From Limnomonas spitsbergensis (taxonomy: Eukaryota > Chlorophyta > Chlorophyceae > Chlamydomonadales), in contig JAYJMM010000112.1 in assembly GCA_037349105.1 (NCBI GenBank), forward strand, positions 2,728,001 to 2,792,000: a stretch of 64,000 nt of DNA. The letters are read 5' to 3'. Below the pieces are notes generated by a model, which made no database searches, had not been told where the DNA came from, and worked only from the letters and a program-made list of their open reading frames with translations. Made by a program: the position numbers and the translations under genes. The stretch's first letter is position 1. Every line of letters begins with the position of its first letter. Shown here piece by piece: positions 54,001 through 63,318 of this stretch.

Positions 54001-57000
54001 AGCGCTGGCACCAAGATCGTCATGCTGAGCCCTCCACCCCTAAGCCTGCACCCCAAGCCCCGAACCTGAAGCTAGTGCATGTGCTGGACGGTGACGTTGT
54101 CATGGAGGCAGGGTTCAGGGTCAAGGGTCTGAACCTAGGCTAAGATTAAACCCTTAACATTAAGCAAGTATTTAGAGTTACCTAGGGCAGACCTAACCCC
54201 TTCACCCTGAGAAAACACCTTGACCCTTGGCTTGTGTGACCCTTGGCTTGTGTGACCCTTGGCTTGTGTGACCCTTGGCTTGTGTGACCCTTGGCTTGTG
54301 TGACCCTTGGCTTGTGTGACCCTAGGTAAACCTCTGAACCCTTACCCTTAAACTAGGATGTGTAAGTGGATGGTGCCGTTGTTGTGGATGCGGGATGCAA
54401 TGATTCTCCTGTTCTGCCCAATCGAGGGGGCCCAGTACGGCCAACATCCCCCACGTGGAAGGTACGATCACGACACTACACCTCGATTATCTTCCTTAGC
54501 GTCTCTCCCCTAAACAGAAAGCTTAAGTGTGCACCTGGGTGGTTGCGTTGTCGAAGAGGTTGAGGGCGCAGCATCCAATGATCACCGCCTTCTTCCCCAT
54601 CAAGGAGGCCGAGACATACACAAGGTCCCCTCCATCTTAAGGACACTCTCAAGTCACTATAAACAAATGATATGAGGTATCCTCTGAGGTGTGGATTAAG
54701 GAAGCCACCCGTTTGGCCGCCTACCAGCTCACGACACTAATTACTGATTGTCCTGCTTAGCCCCCGCCACCCTAAACATGCAGCTGGAGGTGGTACCTGG
54801 ATGGTGACGTTGTCGTGGATGTAGGAGCCGATGATGACAGCGTTCTTCCCAATGCGGCAGTTGCGGCCCACAACGGACTGGGCGATCTTGCAATGCTCGC
54901 CTGGGAAGGGGTGGGCAGATCTAGATCAAACGTACGGTGTGGACATCAGGATCCGGACACCAGCTAACTGGGAGATCTTTCAGTCCTCGCCTGGGTAGGG
55001 AGAGGGAGATCTAGATTTTAACATAGGGTGTGTTCATCAGGATCCGGTGAACAGCTTGCTGCGAGATATTGCAATGCTTGCCAGGGTAAGGTGGGCAGAT
55101 CTAGATATAGCGTATGTGTGGACATCAGGATCCAGAGTAGGGAAAGGCAGATCTAGATATAACATAGGGTGTGGTCATCAGGGTCCGGAGAAGAGCTTAC
55201 TGCCAGAGCTTGCAATGCTTGCCTGGGTAAGGTAGGCAGACCTAGATCTAGCAGATGTCTGGACATCAGGATACCAATCTATACCTGCCCTCTCATCCTC
55301 CAACACATTGAATTCTCGACACCGACCCACACCTGCCCTCTCATCCACCCACCTATGGAAGTCCCGGCACCGATGCAAACATCGCTACCCAGCACGGTGC
55401 TCCTCGGTGCGTGCACCTGCTGCTCGCAGTACACATGGCCGCGCGCGTAGCGGTACGTTGTACCGCCCCACGCCCCGCTCCGGTTCAGCACGTTGGTGTC
55501 CGGCACAAAGGGGTAGACCCAACGCTGCAGGATGTCTCGGCTGATTGCGTCGTAGGAGCGCAAGTTGTGGATGTGGGCAGCGTACTCGGTGGACAGCTCG
55601 TGTATGTACAGCTTGTTGCCCAGCTCCTCCTCGCTGAGGACTCCTGCACGGAACGAGGCATGAAGCAGGGGGGAGAGGAGGGATGCAGGAGATGAGGGAT
55701 GCAGGAGAGAAGGAATGCTGGAGGGGGTAATGCATGGGATTATGGTGTAGGGGAACACCGTATGCAGGGGGGGTATGAAGTTAAGGGGAGAGGACGGGGG
55801 GGGGGGGGGGGATTGGAAGGGGGGGGGGGGGGAGGATCAAAGGGGGGAGTCAGTGCTTACTTTGTTGGCTATTCCAACTTCAGCAGGCCGCCCCGCGGCC
55901 GCTGAAGGCCCCATTGGGACCAAAGTTGGTCCAGCCTACGACTGGCGGCCACAGCAACATGGCTGACTGCAAATGGGGTCACCAGCCAGAGGCCGGAGTG
56001 TAGCTGCCATGCAGCTGAGTCAAGAAAAAAGAAACACTGGAGGGGGGGGGGAGGGAGGGAGAAAGGGGGGTTGATGCAAGGAAGTGGACGGTGTGACTAG
56101 GGTCAGGGCCAGGAGTTACAGGAGTTCATTGATCAGAGCTGACCAGCCAGTAAAACTGCTTTTGAGGCATGCTCACTCTCGTTAGCCCCTTCAGTCACCA
56201 CTTCTCACCCCAACTCCGACCCATCCTCCTCAACCACAGCTGCCGCCCCCCTGCCCCTGCACCCGACACAAAGCCCTTGTACACGTACTGGTAAGATTTA
56301 GGGCTGGCCTTTCAAACATACTCGTTTTGACCTTCAAGCCTTCAGCCTGAGCCCTAAACACTTACCTAGCGCACAGGAGTTAAGCACATGCTTTAATGTT
56401 TAAGGGCCAGCCAAGAATGTACTCTGAGCCATTAACCCCGTGCCCCCCTCATCTGACACGCAGGCCTTCTTCATATTATGGTAGGGTTAGCTGTCCACCT
56501 CTAACCCTTGAGCATATAGGGTACTCTAAAATGAGTTCAGGGTTAAAGGTGAGGTTGCCCACTCACCTGACACAAAGTCCCTCTTTATGCCCTTGTGGTC
56601 ACTAAAGTGAACCCTTAACCTTAACCTAAACCTTGACCTAAGCATAAACCCTAAACTGAGTTCAGGGTTCAGGGTTTGGGGTGCGGTTGCCCACTCACCT
56701 GATACAAAGTCCCTTTTTACGTTCTGATAGTCGAAGTTGTCGCTGAAGAGCATCAACACCTCCGGAGCACAGATGCTGATCTGGCTATCAATGAGATCTG
56801 TGCGGACCTGACAGATATTAAAGAGAGGGAAGAGGGGGGATGAGGGGGGAAGAGGGGCGAAGAGGGGCGAGGAACATAAGGGAAAACGGGTGTGACGGAA
56901 ATGACGGGAGGGGGGAGATGTGGGGGAAGGGGACAGGGGAGGTAGAAGGACCGAAGGATTTGTTTTGTTTGCTTGAGTAGCTACCTGATCCAAAACAATT

Positions 57001-59527
57001 ATTCTTCAGGCATCTTTATCAGAAAGGTCCTGCATTAGCTAGATCCGAGGATTGCTCCAGTGCATTCCACTGGATTAATCTCTAGTCAGCCCCACGAGGG
57101 TTTCGTCCATCCCGCTTCACCAGGGCAGAAGGCATTTCCAGGCAGCACCACCAGACATGTTTTTTCTCCTCCCTGTCATCTTACCACAAAGCCATGCTTG
57201 AGGGTTCAGGGTTTTGGCGCCCTCAAACATTGCTTCGTGGTAACTCCTAGCAACCCTTTCACACCAGCTGGCTTATATCTAATCACCTTCCCTCCGCTAC
57301 CCCCCAGCAGGCAGCAGCTACTACCCGGGCTGGTGGACCGATGCCCACTGGACTGTCTAAACCCTATGACATTCCAACACCTTGTTTCACGACACCAAGA
57401 TACTCCAACCCACTATTTTCAGACCCCCTTGCACCCGCACTTCACCAAGTGCTGGTTCCAGGAGGTGTGATCACCAGAGGGCAACCCCTGCCCAGTACCC
57501 TCCAACCTCTCCCCACACCTAGGAGGTATGATCACCAGAGGGCAACCCCTGCCCAGTACCCTCCAACCTCTCCCCACACCTGGGAGGTGTGATCACCAGA
57601 GGGCAACCCCTGCCCAGTACCCTCCACCCTCTCCCCACACCTGGGAGGTGTGATCACCAGAGGGCAACCCCTGCCCAGTACCCTCCACCCTCTCCCCACA
57701 CCTGGGAGGTGTGTTCACCAGAGGGCAACCCCTGCCCAGTACCCTCCAACCTCTCCCCACACCTAGGAGGTATGATCACCAGAGGGCAACCCCTGCCCAG
57801 TACCCTCCAACCTCTCCCCACACCTGGGAGGTGTGATCACCAGAGGGCAAACCCTGCCCAGTACCCTCCAACCTCTCCCCACACCTAGGAGGTATGATCA
57901 CCAGAGGGCAACCCCTGCCCAGTACCCTCCACCCTCTCCCCACACCTGGGAGGTGTGTTCACCAGAGGGCAACCCCTGCCCAGTACCCTCCAACCTCTCC
58001 CCACACCTAGGAGGTATGATCACCAGAGGGCAACCCCTGCCCAGTACCCTCCAACCTCTCCCCACACCTGGGAGGTGTGATCACCAGAGGGCAAACCCTG
58101 CCCAGTACCCTCCAACCTCTCCCCACACCTAGGAGGTATGATCACCAGAGGGCAACCCCTGCCCAGTACCCTCCAACCTCTCCCCACACCTGGGAGGTGT
58201 GATCACCAGAGGGCAACCCCTGCCCAGTACCCTCCAACCTCTCCCACACCTGGGAGGTGTGATCACCAGAGGGCAACCCTTGCCCAGTACCCTCAAACCT
58301 CTCCCCACACCTGCACCCTGAACCGTCCATCATGGCATTACCCCGCACACTGTAGAAAGCAACCCAACCCTTGCCCCACACCCTCAAACTTCTCCCCACA
58401 CCTGCACCTTGTTACTGTCCAGCTTGCATAAGGGCATAATTCCGCACACTGTTGAGGGCCACCCCTCTTCGGAACGCTCGCCTATGGTTCAAGGTTCAGG
58501 TCTTACAACCTAACAAACCCGAAACCCTCCCCATGCCTGAACCCAGATAACGCTTGCTGAAGAAGATGCCACCTACCTACCCTGTACCCTCACCCCTCAC
58601 CCCTACCACGTACATACACCCTCACCCCTCACGCGCGATACACGGCATCCTCATAAAGAGCCCCACCCTGCTCGCACCTGGATGTTGTCCCGCTCGCTGA
58701 AGAAGGCGGCATCCACCTTGACAGTGGCCGCCCGCTTCCCATTCTCAAACTCCTGCGCGACAACAGGAGAAAAAGAGGATGAATGACACAGCAGGCTGAC
58801 CCCCTGCCTAAAAATTGTCACTAGACAGTGCACGTTATATTACTGATGCCACTACCGTAGATTTGAATTGCCTTCCCTCCGGTACAAATAAAATGTTTAT
58901 TGAATGCATCCCTCGGACCAAAAATTGACATCAACTCTGTCTTTACGACTGAACCTGGCTGAAGCATGGCTATAAATATAAATAATATTAATCAATCCCT
59001 CGCCCCTAAACAATGTTAATTATGAGGGAAGGCCATTCGAATATCTTCTGTAATATGCTTTTTTTATTTAAGTGCCTCAGGAACGAGGCTTAGAGCATAG
59101 TAATGCACAAACCTGAAGGATTTGGGGGGCTAAAAGGTGAAAATGCTCGATCGTAACCCTAAACCCTGTATGGGGTGTAAAGGAGCTAAGCTCATGAAAG
59201 ACCTTCAGTCGGAAAAGTTTTCCTCATACGTCTGAGCTTGAATTTCCTCTAACTTTCGAACCCACCAACCCGGCCCCCCCGACACTGGTTACACTTTCTG
59301 AGGGTAGGACCCTGTACTGAACTGTGAACTGCTTGTGCAAGCTTGAGGAGGAGGATGACCGCATTCCAAAGCGCCGACTTTCCTGACAGACATTTTCACC
59401 CAACTCTTTATAAACGGGCAGTGAAGATACTGTAGTCTCAAACTGATTATATCTCGGAGGCTATTGCCAATCTGAGCCCCCCAAATTCGTCAGGGTACCA
59501 TCATTCCTAATTCACGGTGGCCATAAT

Positions 59528-59567
<40 letters not shown>

Positions 59568-59573
59568 TAAATA

Positions 59574-59651
<78 letters not shown>

Positions 59652-62415
59652 TAAATACACTATATACATTAGCTATATATCTATATATCTATATATCTAT
59701 ATACATTTTGTTATTTATATACGGTATCTATTTAAAATGGCGGTGCACAAACGCTTCTGTAACTCACATGATACTTAAGCAATCGGGATGTAGCTGGGTC
59801 AAGACAAGTCAGCGTGTCCGACTCGCCCAGGCGCAGTCGCTGGTGGGGGTGCTGCACTGCCTTCATCACCTGTGGCAGCACGAGGGGAGGGGGGGGGTCA
59901 GACACAGCATATGGGTGAGGTGTCACTCTCAGCCCCTGGCGTGGGTGCACCGCCTTCATCACCTGTGGCAGCACGAGGGGGGGGTGTCTGACGCAGCGTA
60001 TGGGTGAGATGTCTGACGCAGCGTATGGGTGAGATTCATGCTCAGCCCCTGGTGGGGGTGCTGCGCCGCCTTCAAGACATGTGGCAGCACGCACCCGCCA
60101 TGCAACCAAACCCATCTGTCATGCACCCACACGCCATGCAACCAAACCCATCTGTCATGCACCCACACGCCATGCAACCAAACCCATCTGTCATGCACCC
60201 ACACGCCATGCAACCAAACCCATCTGTCATGCACCCACACGCCATGCAACCAAACCCATCTGTCATGCACCCACACGCCATGCAACCAAACCCAATTGTC
60301 ATGCACCCACACGCCATGCAACCAAACCCATCTGTCATGCACCCACCCGCCATGCAACCAAACCCATCTGTCATGCACCCACCCGCCATGCAACCAAACC
60401 CATCTGTCATGCACCCACACGCTATGCAACCATCCGCCCTGTCCGCCCTGTCTGACCCACTCCTGAAGCTTTCTCTTCCTCCCTAAATCCTTCTAAAAGC
60501 GTCTTCCCACCCAGGTCATGTACCCCCTCCCCCCCTCCCTGCCACAGCCCTCTGCATCCACCCCTTCTGGCAGCATCTTCCTCCTCCCTGTCCTTAAGAT
60601 ACTTGTTCCACAGCCCATTTAAATCTCTTCCAACCAGGGTCACGATGGCCTTCTTGCCAGCTTCGAATGATGTTCCTTCCACTTACCCTCCGCTCTCCAC
60701 CTCCTCCAGAACCTCCTTCCCCCACCCCTTCCGGCATTGTGTGTGTTTGTCTTACCTATTCCTTCCCCTGGCTGCCTCCAACCAAGACCATAATGGCGAT
60801 TTCATCCGTCTCAGGTGATGCTGCTTCCCCCTCCCCCCTCCGCCCCTTAAAGAAGCTTCCTCCCACCAAGGTCATGATGGCAATCTTATCCGCCATACGC
60901 CTGGCCTTGTGCGCCTCAAGCACGGAGAACGCACCCACCCGTACCCAAGGAGCCCTGCCCACCCACCCCTTTGGGCAGCATCTCCTCCCCACCGCCCGTT
61001 TTAGAAGCTTCTTCACACCAAGGTCATGATGGCGTTCTTATCTGCCGCACGCCTGGCCTTGTGCGCCTCAAGCATGGAGAACGCACCCACCCCTAACCAA
61101 GGAGCCCTGCCCACCCACCCCTTCCGGCACCTTCTCCTCCCCATCACCCCCGTCATCCCACCCAAGCCTTCTTCATTCCCCTCTTCCCACCAAGGTCATG
61201 ATGGCTTTCTTATCTGCCGCACGCCTGGCCTTGTGCGCCTCAAGCACCGGCGTGAGGTTCATATTCGAAACTGTGTCTCCGCTGATGAGGACAAAGTCGC
61301 TCTTGATGATATCCCGCTGGTCAATGATGCGCATCGCCTCGCCAGCAGACGTGCAATTGGTAGAGACGATTGTGGACACACGCATCTGGCGCGCACCCTC
61401 GACCCCCCACTTGCTGTCTGCGAGATAGCTCTTGATTTGGTCCGCGTGGGAGCAGCAGAACACGTAGGTCTGGGGCACCATGCAGGGGGGGATCAGCGCT
61501 CAGGGTCTAGAGTCGGGCATGATACTAGTCTAGTGGTAGCGTGCAGGGAGGGGCAGGGAGGGGCTGGTTGAAGGTTCAAGACCTGAAACCCTATATGAGG
61601 CAAGGAGGGGTTTGTTAAGGGTCTTGGTCTGCAGCAGTGTGTAGGGGGGGGGGGACGTGTGCTGCCGTTCCAGCATAGAGAGTTTAGATTTCATGATAAG
61701 CACAGCCCTGAACCATGAACACAGCCACCCACAGATGCTTACTGTGGGATCCCAAGCGGTGTATGACGAACATGCATAAGTTATAATCATCCCATCTCCG
61801 GCCAGGCGCATGGCATTCCATGGAGCCAACTCATGCGCCCGCAATGCACCACGCACCAGGGGAGACGTCCTCTACACAGGTGCAGAGTAAGGACCTGTCC
61901 CCCTGGCAGCTGGTCAATGATGGCATGGCTAAACATGCATGGATGGCAGAACACACATGCATGCATGCAAATCCTTGTGCAGTGCAAGGCTGAAATGTAG
62001 AGCAGTGTAGAGCAAGCATAAATGGTGATGCATGGCTACAAGGTGCAAATTCCCATACAGCACTGATGCCATAATCTAGGGCTGTCTCGTTTCGTGCCTC
62101 TATCATGATCCTTCCCAACTCTCACCTCTTCGACCTTGTTCATGGCCAGCCACTCGAGGGTATACTCGATCATCGGCACGTTCACGAGGGGAAGCAGCAC
62201 CTTGGGTCGCTCCACCGTTGTGGGGCGAAATCTCTGGGACAGTGATCGAGTGTGGCAAATAATACATTTGAATGAGTTGGATTTGTGTCTGGGCTGTGTC
62301 AGAGAGGGTGAAAGCTCTCGGGACATCTCCAACTCACTTGCGTGAAACTATCGGCGAGCAGAACTGCCGTCAGCACGCTGCGAGCCTCCATTCGCTCAGC
62401 CTTCTTAGGCGCCAT
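39033..62415 (-). CDS. EIF2B5: Translation initiation factor eIF2B subunit epsilon (catalytic GEF subunit)
   Basis: eIF2B epsilon exchanges GDP for GTP on eIF2 in the cytosol and is the control point of stress-regulated translation. 18 exons: 62338-62415, 62126-62233, 61191-61469, 59768-59869, 58678-58752, 56699-56807, 55353-55643, 54797-54900, 52147-52299, 50752-50922, 47864-48057, 47092-47174, 45885-45964, 44921-45097, 42273-42365, 40857-40955, 39870-39977, 39033-39122. All phases join, giving 2,394 nt and 797 aa. Residues 1-250: pyrophosphorylase-like fold ([60 protein letters not shown]). About 330-435: hexapeptide left-handed beta-helix ([27 protein letters not shown]). About 434-490: acidic linker. 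About 580-797: W2/HEAT catalytic domain ending [12 protein letters not shown] and an acidic tail. The gene is 90% intron, filled with junction-derived arrays. Confidence 0.95.
39130..39315. repeat. ~19/38-bp minisatellite in the last eIF2B epsilon intron
   Basis: CCATGGTCAGACACACATGG and ACCATATGCCATGGTCAGAC units alternate. Confidence 0.9.
40708..40830. repeat. Poly-C tracts
   Basis: C-runs near 40708-40728 and 40810-40827 interrupted by CACACA; probable assembly-sensitive sequence. Confidence 0.9.
41045..41445. repeat. ~9-bp minisatellite (GCAGAGCAC/CATAGCATG)
   Basis: About 40 units of CATAGCACG and CAGAGCATG type between exons 42273-42365 and 40857-40955. Translates openly in several frames, which is a repeat artefact. 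Confidence 0.95.
41921..42000. repeat. 17-bp repeat (AGGGCATATCAGTAAAA)
   Basis: Five near-identical direct units. Confidence 0.95.
42140..42235 (-). repeat. Partial duplicate of exon 42273-42365 (donor side)
   Basis: Plus-strand strings CACACTCCCCACCTGGTCAT, CTTCATAGCGCAGGAAGC and GTGCCCCAGTCTGCGAGCTG parallel the functional exon end at 42262-42330. The frame and the GTGGGG donor are kept. Confidence 0.92.
42620..42680. repeat. Telomere-like TATAGGGT/ACCCTAAAC motifs
   Basis: TAGGGTATAGGGTATAGGGT and CTATACCCTAAACCC inside an eIF2B epsilon intron. Confidence 0.7.
43345..44450. repeat. ~21-bp pyrimidine minisatellite, about 50 units
   Basis: Units CTCCCTCCCTGTTCTCCCTC with C/T variants. 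The strand asymmetry creates long open frames on both strands (Glu/Arg-rich on minus, Pro/Ser-rich on plus) that are not genes. It lies in the intron between exons 44921-45097 and 42273-42365. Confidence 0.97.
44590..44920 (-). repeat. Copies of the donor end of exon 44921-45097
   Basis: CCTGTGTGGCCATGTCC at the exon end recurs as CCTGTGTGGCCAAGTCCACC (44653), CCTGTGCAGTCATGTCCACC (44717), CTTGTGTGGCCATCTCCACC (44784) and CCTGTGTAGGTATGTCCACC (44855), each followed by a short TACTCCC- or TTCTCCC-like string. Confidence 0.92.
45600..45884 (-). repeat. Copies of the donor end of exon 45885-45964
   Basis: AAACCACATCTTCATGCAGC (45607) and AAACTGCATCTCCACGCAGC (45758) copy AAACCGCAACTTCACGCAGC at 45870. 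A shared downstream intron block with CTAAGCATAGGATTAAG / TAGCATTGAGCGTTAGG follows. Confidence 0.9.
46345..47091 (-). repeat. 52-bp minisatellite seeded by the donor of exon 47092-47174
   Basis: About 14 units of CCTCACCTCCCTCACTGGCA then TCACGTGACAGGGGCCCAGC and GTCATGTCCATC. The right-most unit merges into the real junction (CCTCACCTCCCTCACTGGCG, then TCCTCGTCATGCCCATCCCT), so the exon end is the last repeat. Confidence 0.95.
47171..47265 (-). repeat. Duplicate of the acceptor of exon 47092-47174
   Basis: TTATTGCTGCGGACAGAGGG at 47170 is repeated at 47237, followed by GGCAGGG(A/G)AAAGG and GGCCTCAG in both. Confidence 0.9.
48058..49320. other. A/T-rich part of the eIF2B epsilon intron 48058-50751
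   Basis: Noticeably poorer in G/C than the rest. 49020-49140 holds ACCGGTA-containing repeats (GATAGTCACAT, TGACCGGTA). No coding similarity recognised; may be an old insertion. Confidence 0.4.
49320..49655. repeat. 53-bp minisatellite carrying telomere-like CCCTAAA motifs
   Basis: Six to seven units spaced exactly 53 bp (starts near 49331, 49384, 49437, 49490, 49543, 49596), each with GCTAAACCCTAAACCCTAAG and CTACTGCCAGCGAAAACCCA. The CCCTAAA motif is the plant/green-algal telomere repeat. Confidence 0.95.
49690..49865. repeat. SINE-like dispersed repeat fragment
   Basis: ACCCTTGACCAGCCCACAGC and CAGTGGCCCAAGCAGCATGA match the family body; the end is eroded (CCTGAAGTTCCACTGAAGC). Confidence 0.45.
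50400..50750 (-). repeat. Repeats of the donor-side intron of exon 50752-50922
   Basis: About five units of CACAGCCAAGCCCCCCTCCC and CATCTTTCACC, ending at the functional CATCTTTCACCTGCGCC. Confidence 0.85.
51050..51300. repeat. CAGGGTT-type degenerate repeat
   Basis: Runs of TTCAGGGTTCAGGGTTCAGG and CAAGCTTCAGGGTTCAGG in the intron upstream of exon 50752-50922. Confidence 0.9.
51430..52146 (-). repeat. ~160-bp array seeded by the donor of exon 52147-52299
   Basis: Four units contain GGACCTGCTTGCACAGGGAC and AGGCGCTTGTTGAGCTAGTG (exon end), then CCCCCCCTCCTGTCATGTAC and CACCACACACACATGCACCA. The functional end at 52147 (GGACCTGCTTGCACAGGGAC, AGGCGCTTGTTGGATTG) is the first unit in gene orientation. 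Confidence 0.95.
52300..52965 (-). repeat. 109-bp near-perfect array seeded by the acceptor of exon 52147-52299
   Basis: Six direct units at exactly 109 bp. Each contains TTTCACACACCAGCGCGCCC, CGCAGGACAACATGATCCTG and CACAGGGCGAGGAGGGGGGG. The exon start plus its acceptor is the left-most unit. Units differ by only a few bases, so the expansion is young. Confidence 0.97.
53352..53566. mobile_element. MITE-like element, copy 1
   Basis: The left end GATTTGAGTTGCCTTCCTTC and the right end GTTATGAGGGAAGGCTATTC (then GAATC) are imperfect inverted repeats. Interior blocks (TCCCTC, CCCAAACA) are shared with 58860-59045. Confidence 0.7.
53790..53995. repeat. 15-bp minisatellite (TACCCTGATACCCTC)
   Basis: Units TACCCTCTACCCTAATACCC and TACCCTCTACCCTGATACCC. 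Confidence 0.95.
54065..54620 (-). repeat. Three decayed copies of the donor end of exon 54797-54900
   Basis: Near 54075 (GTGCTGGACGGTGACGTTGT), 54365 (GTGGATGGTGCCGTTGTTGT with TCTGCCCAATCGAGG) and 54533 (CACCTGGGTGGTTGCGTTGT with TCTTCCCCATCAAGG) the order follows the exon's TACCTGGATGGTGACGTTGT and TCTTCCCAATGCGG. A 16-bp repeat (GTGACCCTTGGCTTGT) ×6 lies between, 54227-54325. Confidence 0.9.
54905..55260 (-). repeat. Four copies of the acceptor/start of exon 54797-54900
   Basis: Units carry TTGCAATGCTTGCCTGGGTA, GGCAGATCTAGAT and TGTGGACATCAGGATCC, copying TTGCAATGCTCGCCTGGGAA of the functional junction at 54889. Spacing is about 60-95 bp. Confidence 0.92.
55885..56038 (+). repeat. SINE-like dispersed repeat, best copy
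   Basis: GAAGGCCCCATTGGGACCAA, CCTACGACTGGCGGCC, GCCAGAGGCCGGAGTGTAGC, ATGCAGCTGAGTCAAG, A-rich AAAAAAGAAACACTGG end. It pairs with 6985-7140 over its whole length. Confidence 0.75.
56520..56640 (-). repeat. Copy of the donor end of exon 56699-56807
   Basis: GTTGCCCACTCACCTGACAC, AAAGTCCCTCTTTATGCCCT and TGTGGTC duplicate GTTGCCCACTCACCTGATAC and AAAGTCCCTTTTTACGTTCT at 56688. The 5' flank (GTTCAGGGTT) is copied too. Confidence 0.92.
57460..58320. repeat. 61-bp minisatellite, about 14 units
   Basis: Units AGGAGGTATGATCACCAGAG, GGCAACCCCTGCCCAGTACC, CTCCAACCTCTCCCCACACC. Two variant types alternate, indicating higher-order duplication. Intron between exons 58678-58752 and 56699-56807. Confidence 0.97.
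58860..59045. mobile_element. MITE-like element, copy 2
   Basis: The left end GATTTGAATTGCCTTCCCTC and the right end ATTATGAGGGAAGGCCATTC (then GAATATC) are inverted complements. The same termini and spacing style occur at 53352-53566. No coding capacity. Confidence 0.75.
59529..59705. repeat. (TA)n microsatellite
   Basis: Long TATATATA runs broken by a duplicated ACATTAAATACACTATA block, then CTATATAT units. Confidence 0.97.
59870..60090 (-). repeat. Two copies of the acceptor/start of exon 59768-59869
   Basis: GGTGCACCGCCTTCATCACC with TGTGGCAGCACGAGG (59945) and GGTGCTGCGCCGCCTTCAAG with ACATGTGGCAGCACG (60055) copy GGTGCTGCACTGCCTTCATC and ACCTGTGGCAGCACGAGG at 59848. CTCAGCCCCTGG linkers lie between. 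Confidence 0.92.
60090..60430. repeat. 36-bp minisatellite, 9 units
   Basis: Unit GCCATGCAACCAAACCCATC plus TGTCATGCACCCACAC. 36 is a multiple of 3 without stops, so four overlapping frames stay open on both strands; none is a gene. Confidence 0.97.
60635..61190 (-). repeat. Four copies of the donor end of exon 61191-61469
   Basis: Near 60640, 60786, 60880 and 61020 the plus strand repeats AAGGTCATGATGGC(A/G)(A/T)TCT, TATCTGCCGCACGCCTGGCC and TTGTGCGCCTCAAGC. The two nearest the exon keep over 60 bp of coding sequence in order. CACCCACCCC and TCCTCCCCA linkers separate them. Confidence 0.95.
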
Positions 62416-62578
62416 CTTGATCGCGATCTACTCAACGGCAGCCGCGTTGGCGAAGCTGGTAGCAACTTCTTGCTGTACCAGCAAGCAAGCTCCAGAACCA
62501 TCCGCTTGTCCGACTCCAGTCCTTAGACCCGCTTGTCAAGAAAATCTCTATTCGCGATTAGGTGTGTCGTTCAGAAAA
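62416..62578. promoter_or_regulatory. Divergent promoter between eIF2B epsilon and the EFHB-like gene
   Basis: 163 bp between opposed start codons. No TATA box or other known element was recognised. The plus-strand frame is open through this spacer, so a longer EFHB-like N terminus cannot be excluded. Confidence 0.5.
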
Positions 62579-63318
62579 ATGTTCTCTGCAAATGCTTTAA
62601 TGCGTGACAAGTATGCGCCTGATCCCGGCGCAACTTGGATCCGCCCTGCGGGTGTTTGCACCTCGTTCAATGAGACTGCCAAGGACGCAGTGACATGGCA
62701 GGAGCCACCCCCGACGCCTACGGAGTTGAAAAAATACCGACAATCGACGCTGCATGAGCCCGGCAAGGTTGTCAAGCACCCCGGTATGGCGGATGACGTC
62801 GAGCCCACGGGCCCTTTTGGCGACAAGACTAAGTCGATGAAGGGAGAGAGCGTGTCTGAGCAGATCAGAAACTTCCCTGACAACGACATGGCTCGCTGGA
62901 AACTGGAGCAGTCAGAGGACATCTACGCCAGGTAAGCGAAGCTCCCCTTCTTGAGAGCGATCCTATGATGAACGCAATTGCGAGGCTATGGTAGATATGA
63001 AATAAGGGAGGCGCATTCACTCCTAGACCGCGGTGCCGTGCACTCGAAGTATGCCGTAGAGCATGCAAGTTTTCCGTTGCCCACCCAAGGTGCCATGCTG
63101 ATTGCTTCACACATTACACTCCTACCCCCCTGAGGCTAAAAAGCCCTCTCAAGATCCTCTGTGACTGCTTCATCCATTACACTGCTGACCCTCTGTGGTT
63201 TGAATGATCCCCATGTAGTTCAAAGAGGGAACCCCTGGGTCATGCCTACGTGCGCGGTCACAACCTGCCCGAGGGCTTGGGCACGGAGACAGCCTTTGGC
63301 ATGAGAATTGGAGCCAAG
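62579..63318 (+). CDS. EFHB: EFHB/CFAP21-like flagellar protein, N-terminal part (gene continues past the window)
   Basis: Two exons: 62579-62931 and 63219-63318, joined in phase 2; the next donor is at 63319 and no later exon was recognised before the window end. The N terminus reads MFSANALMRDKYAPDPGATW, followed by TPTELKKYRQSTLHEPGKVV and the second exon SSKREPLGHAYVRGHNLPEG then TAFGM. The REPLG-x-(S/A)Y-x-RGH pattern recalls EFHB, an axonemal EF-hand protein (CFAP21) on doublet microtubules. EF-hands would lie downstream and are not visible, so the name is tentative. The ATG at 62579 was chosen because upstream residues look uncoded; the open frame extends further left. Confidence 0.6.

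Noticed and set aside
60004..60486. Overlapping open frames on both strands over a 36-bp repeat
   Set aside because: The period is a multiple of three without stop codons, so several frames are open by construction.
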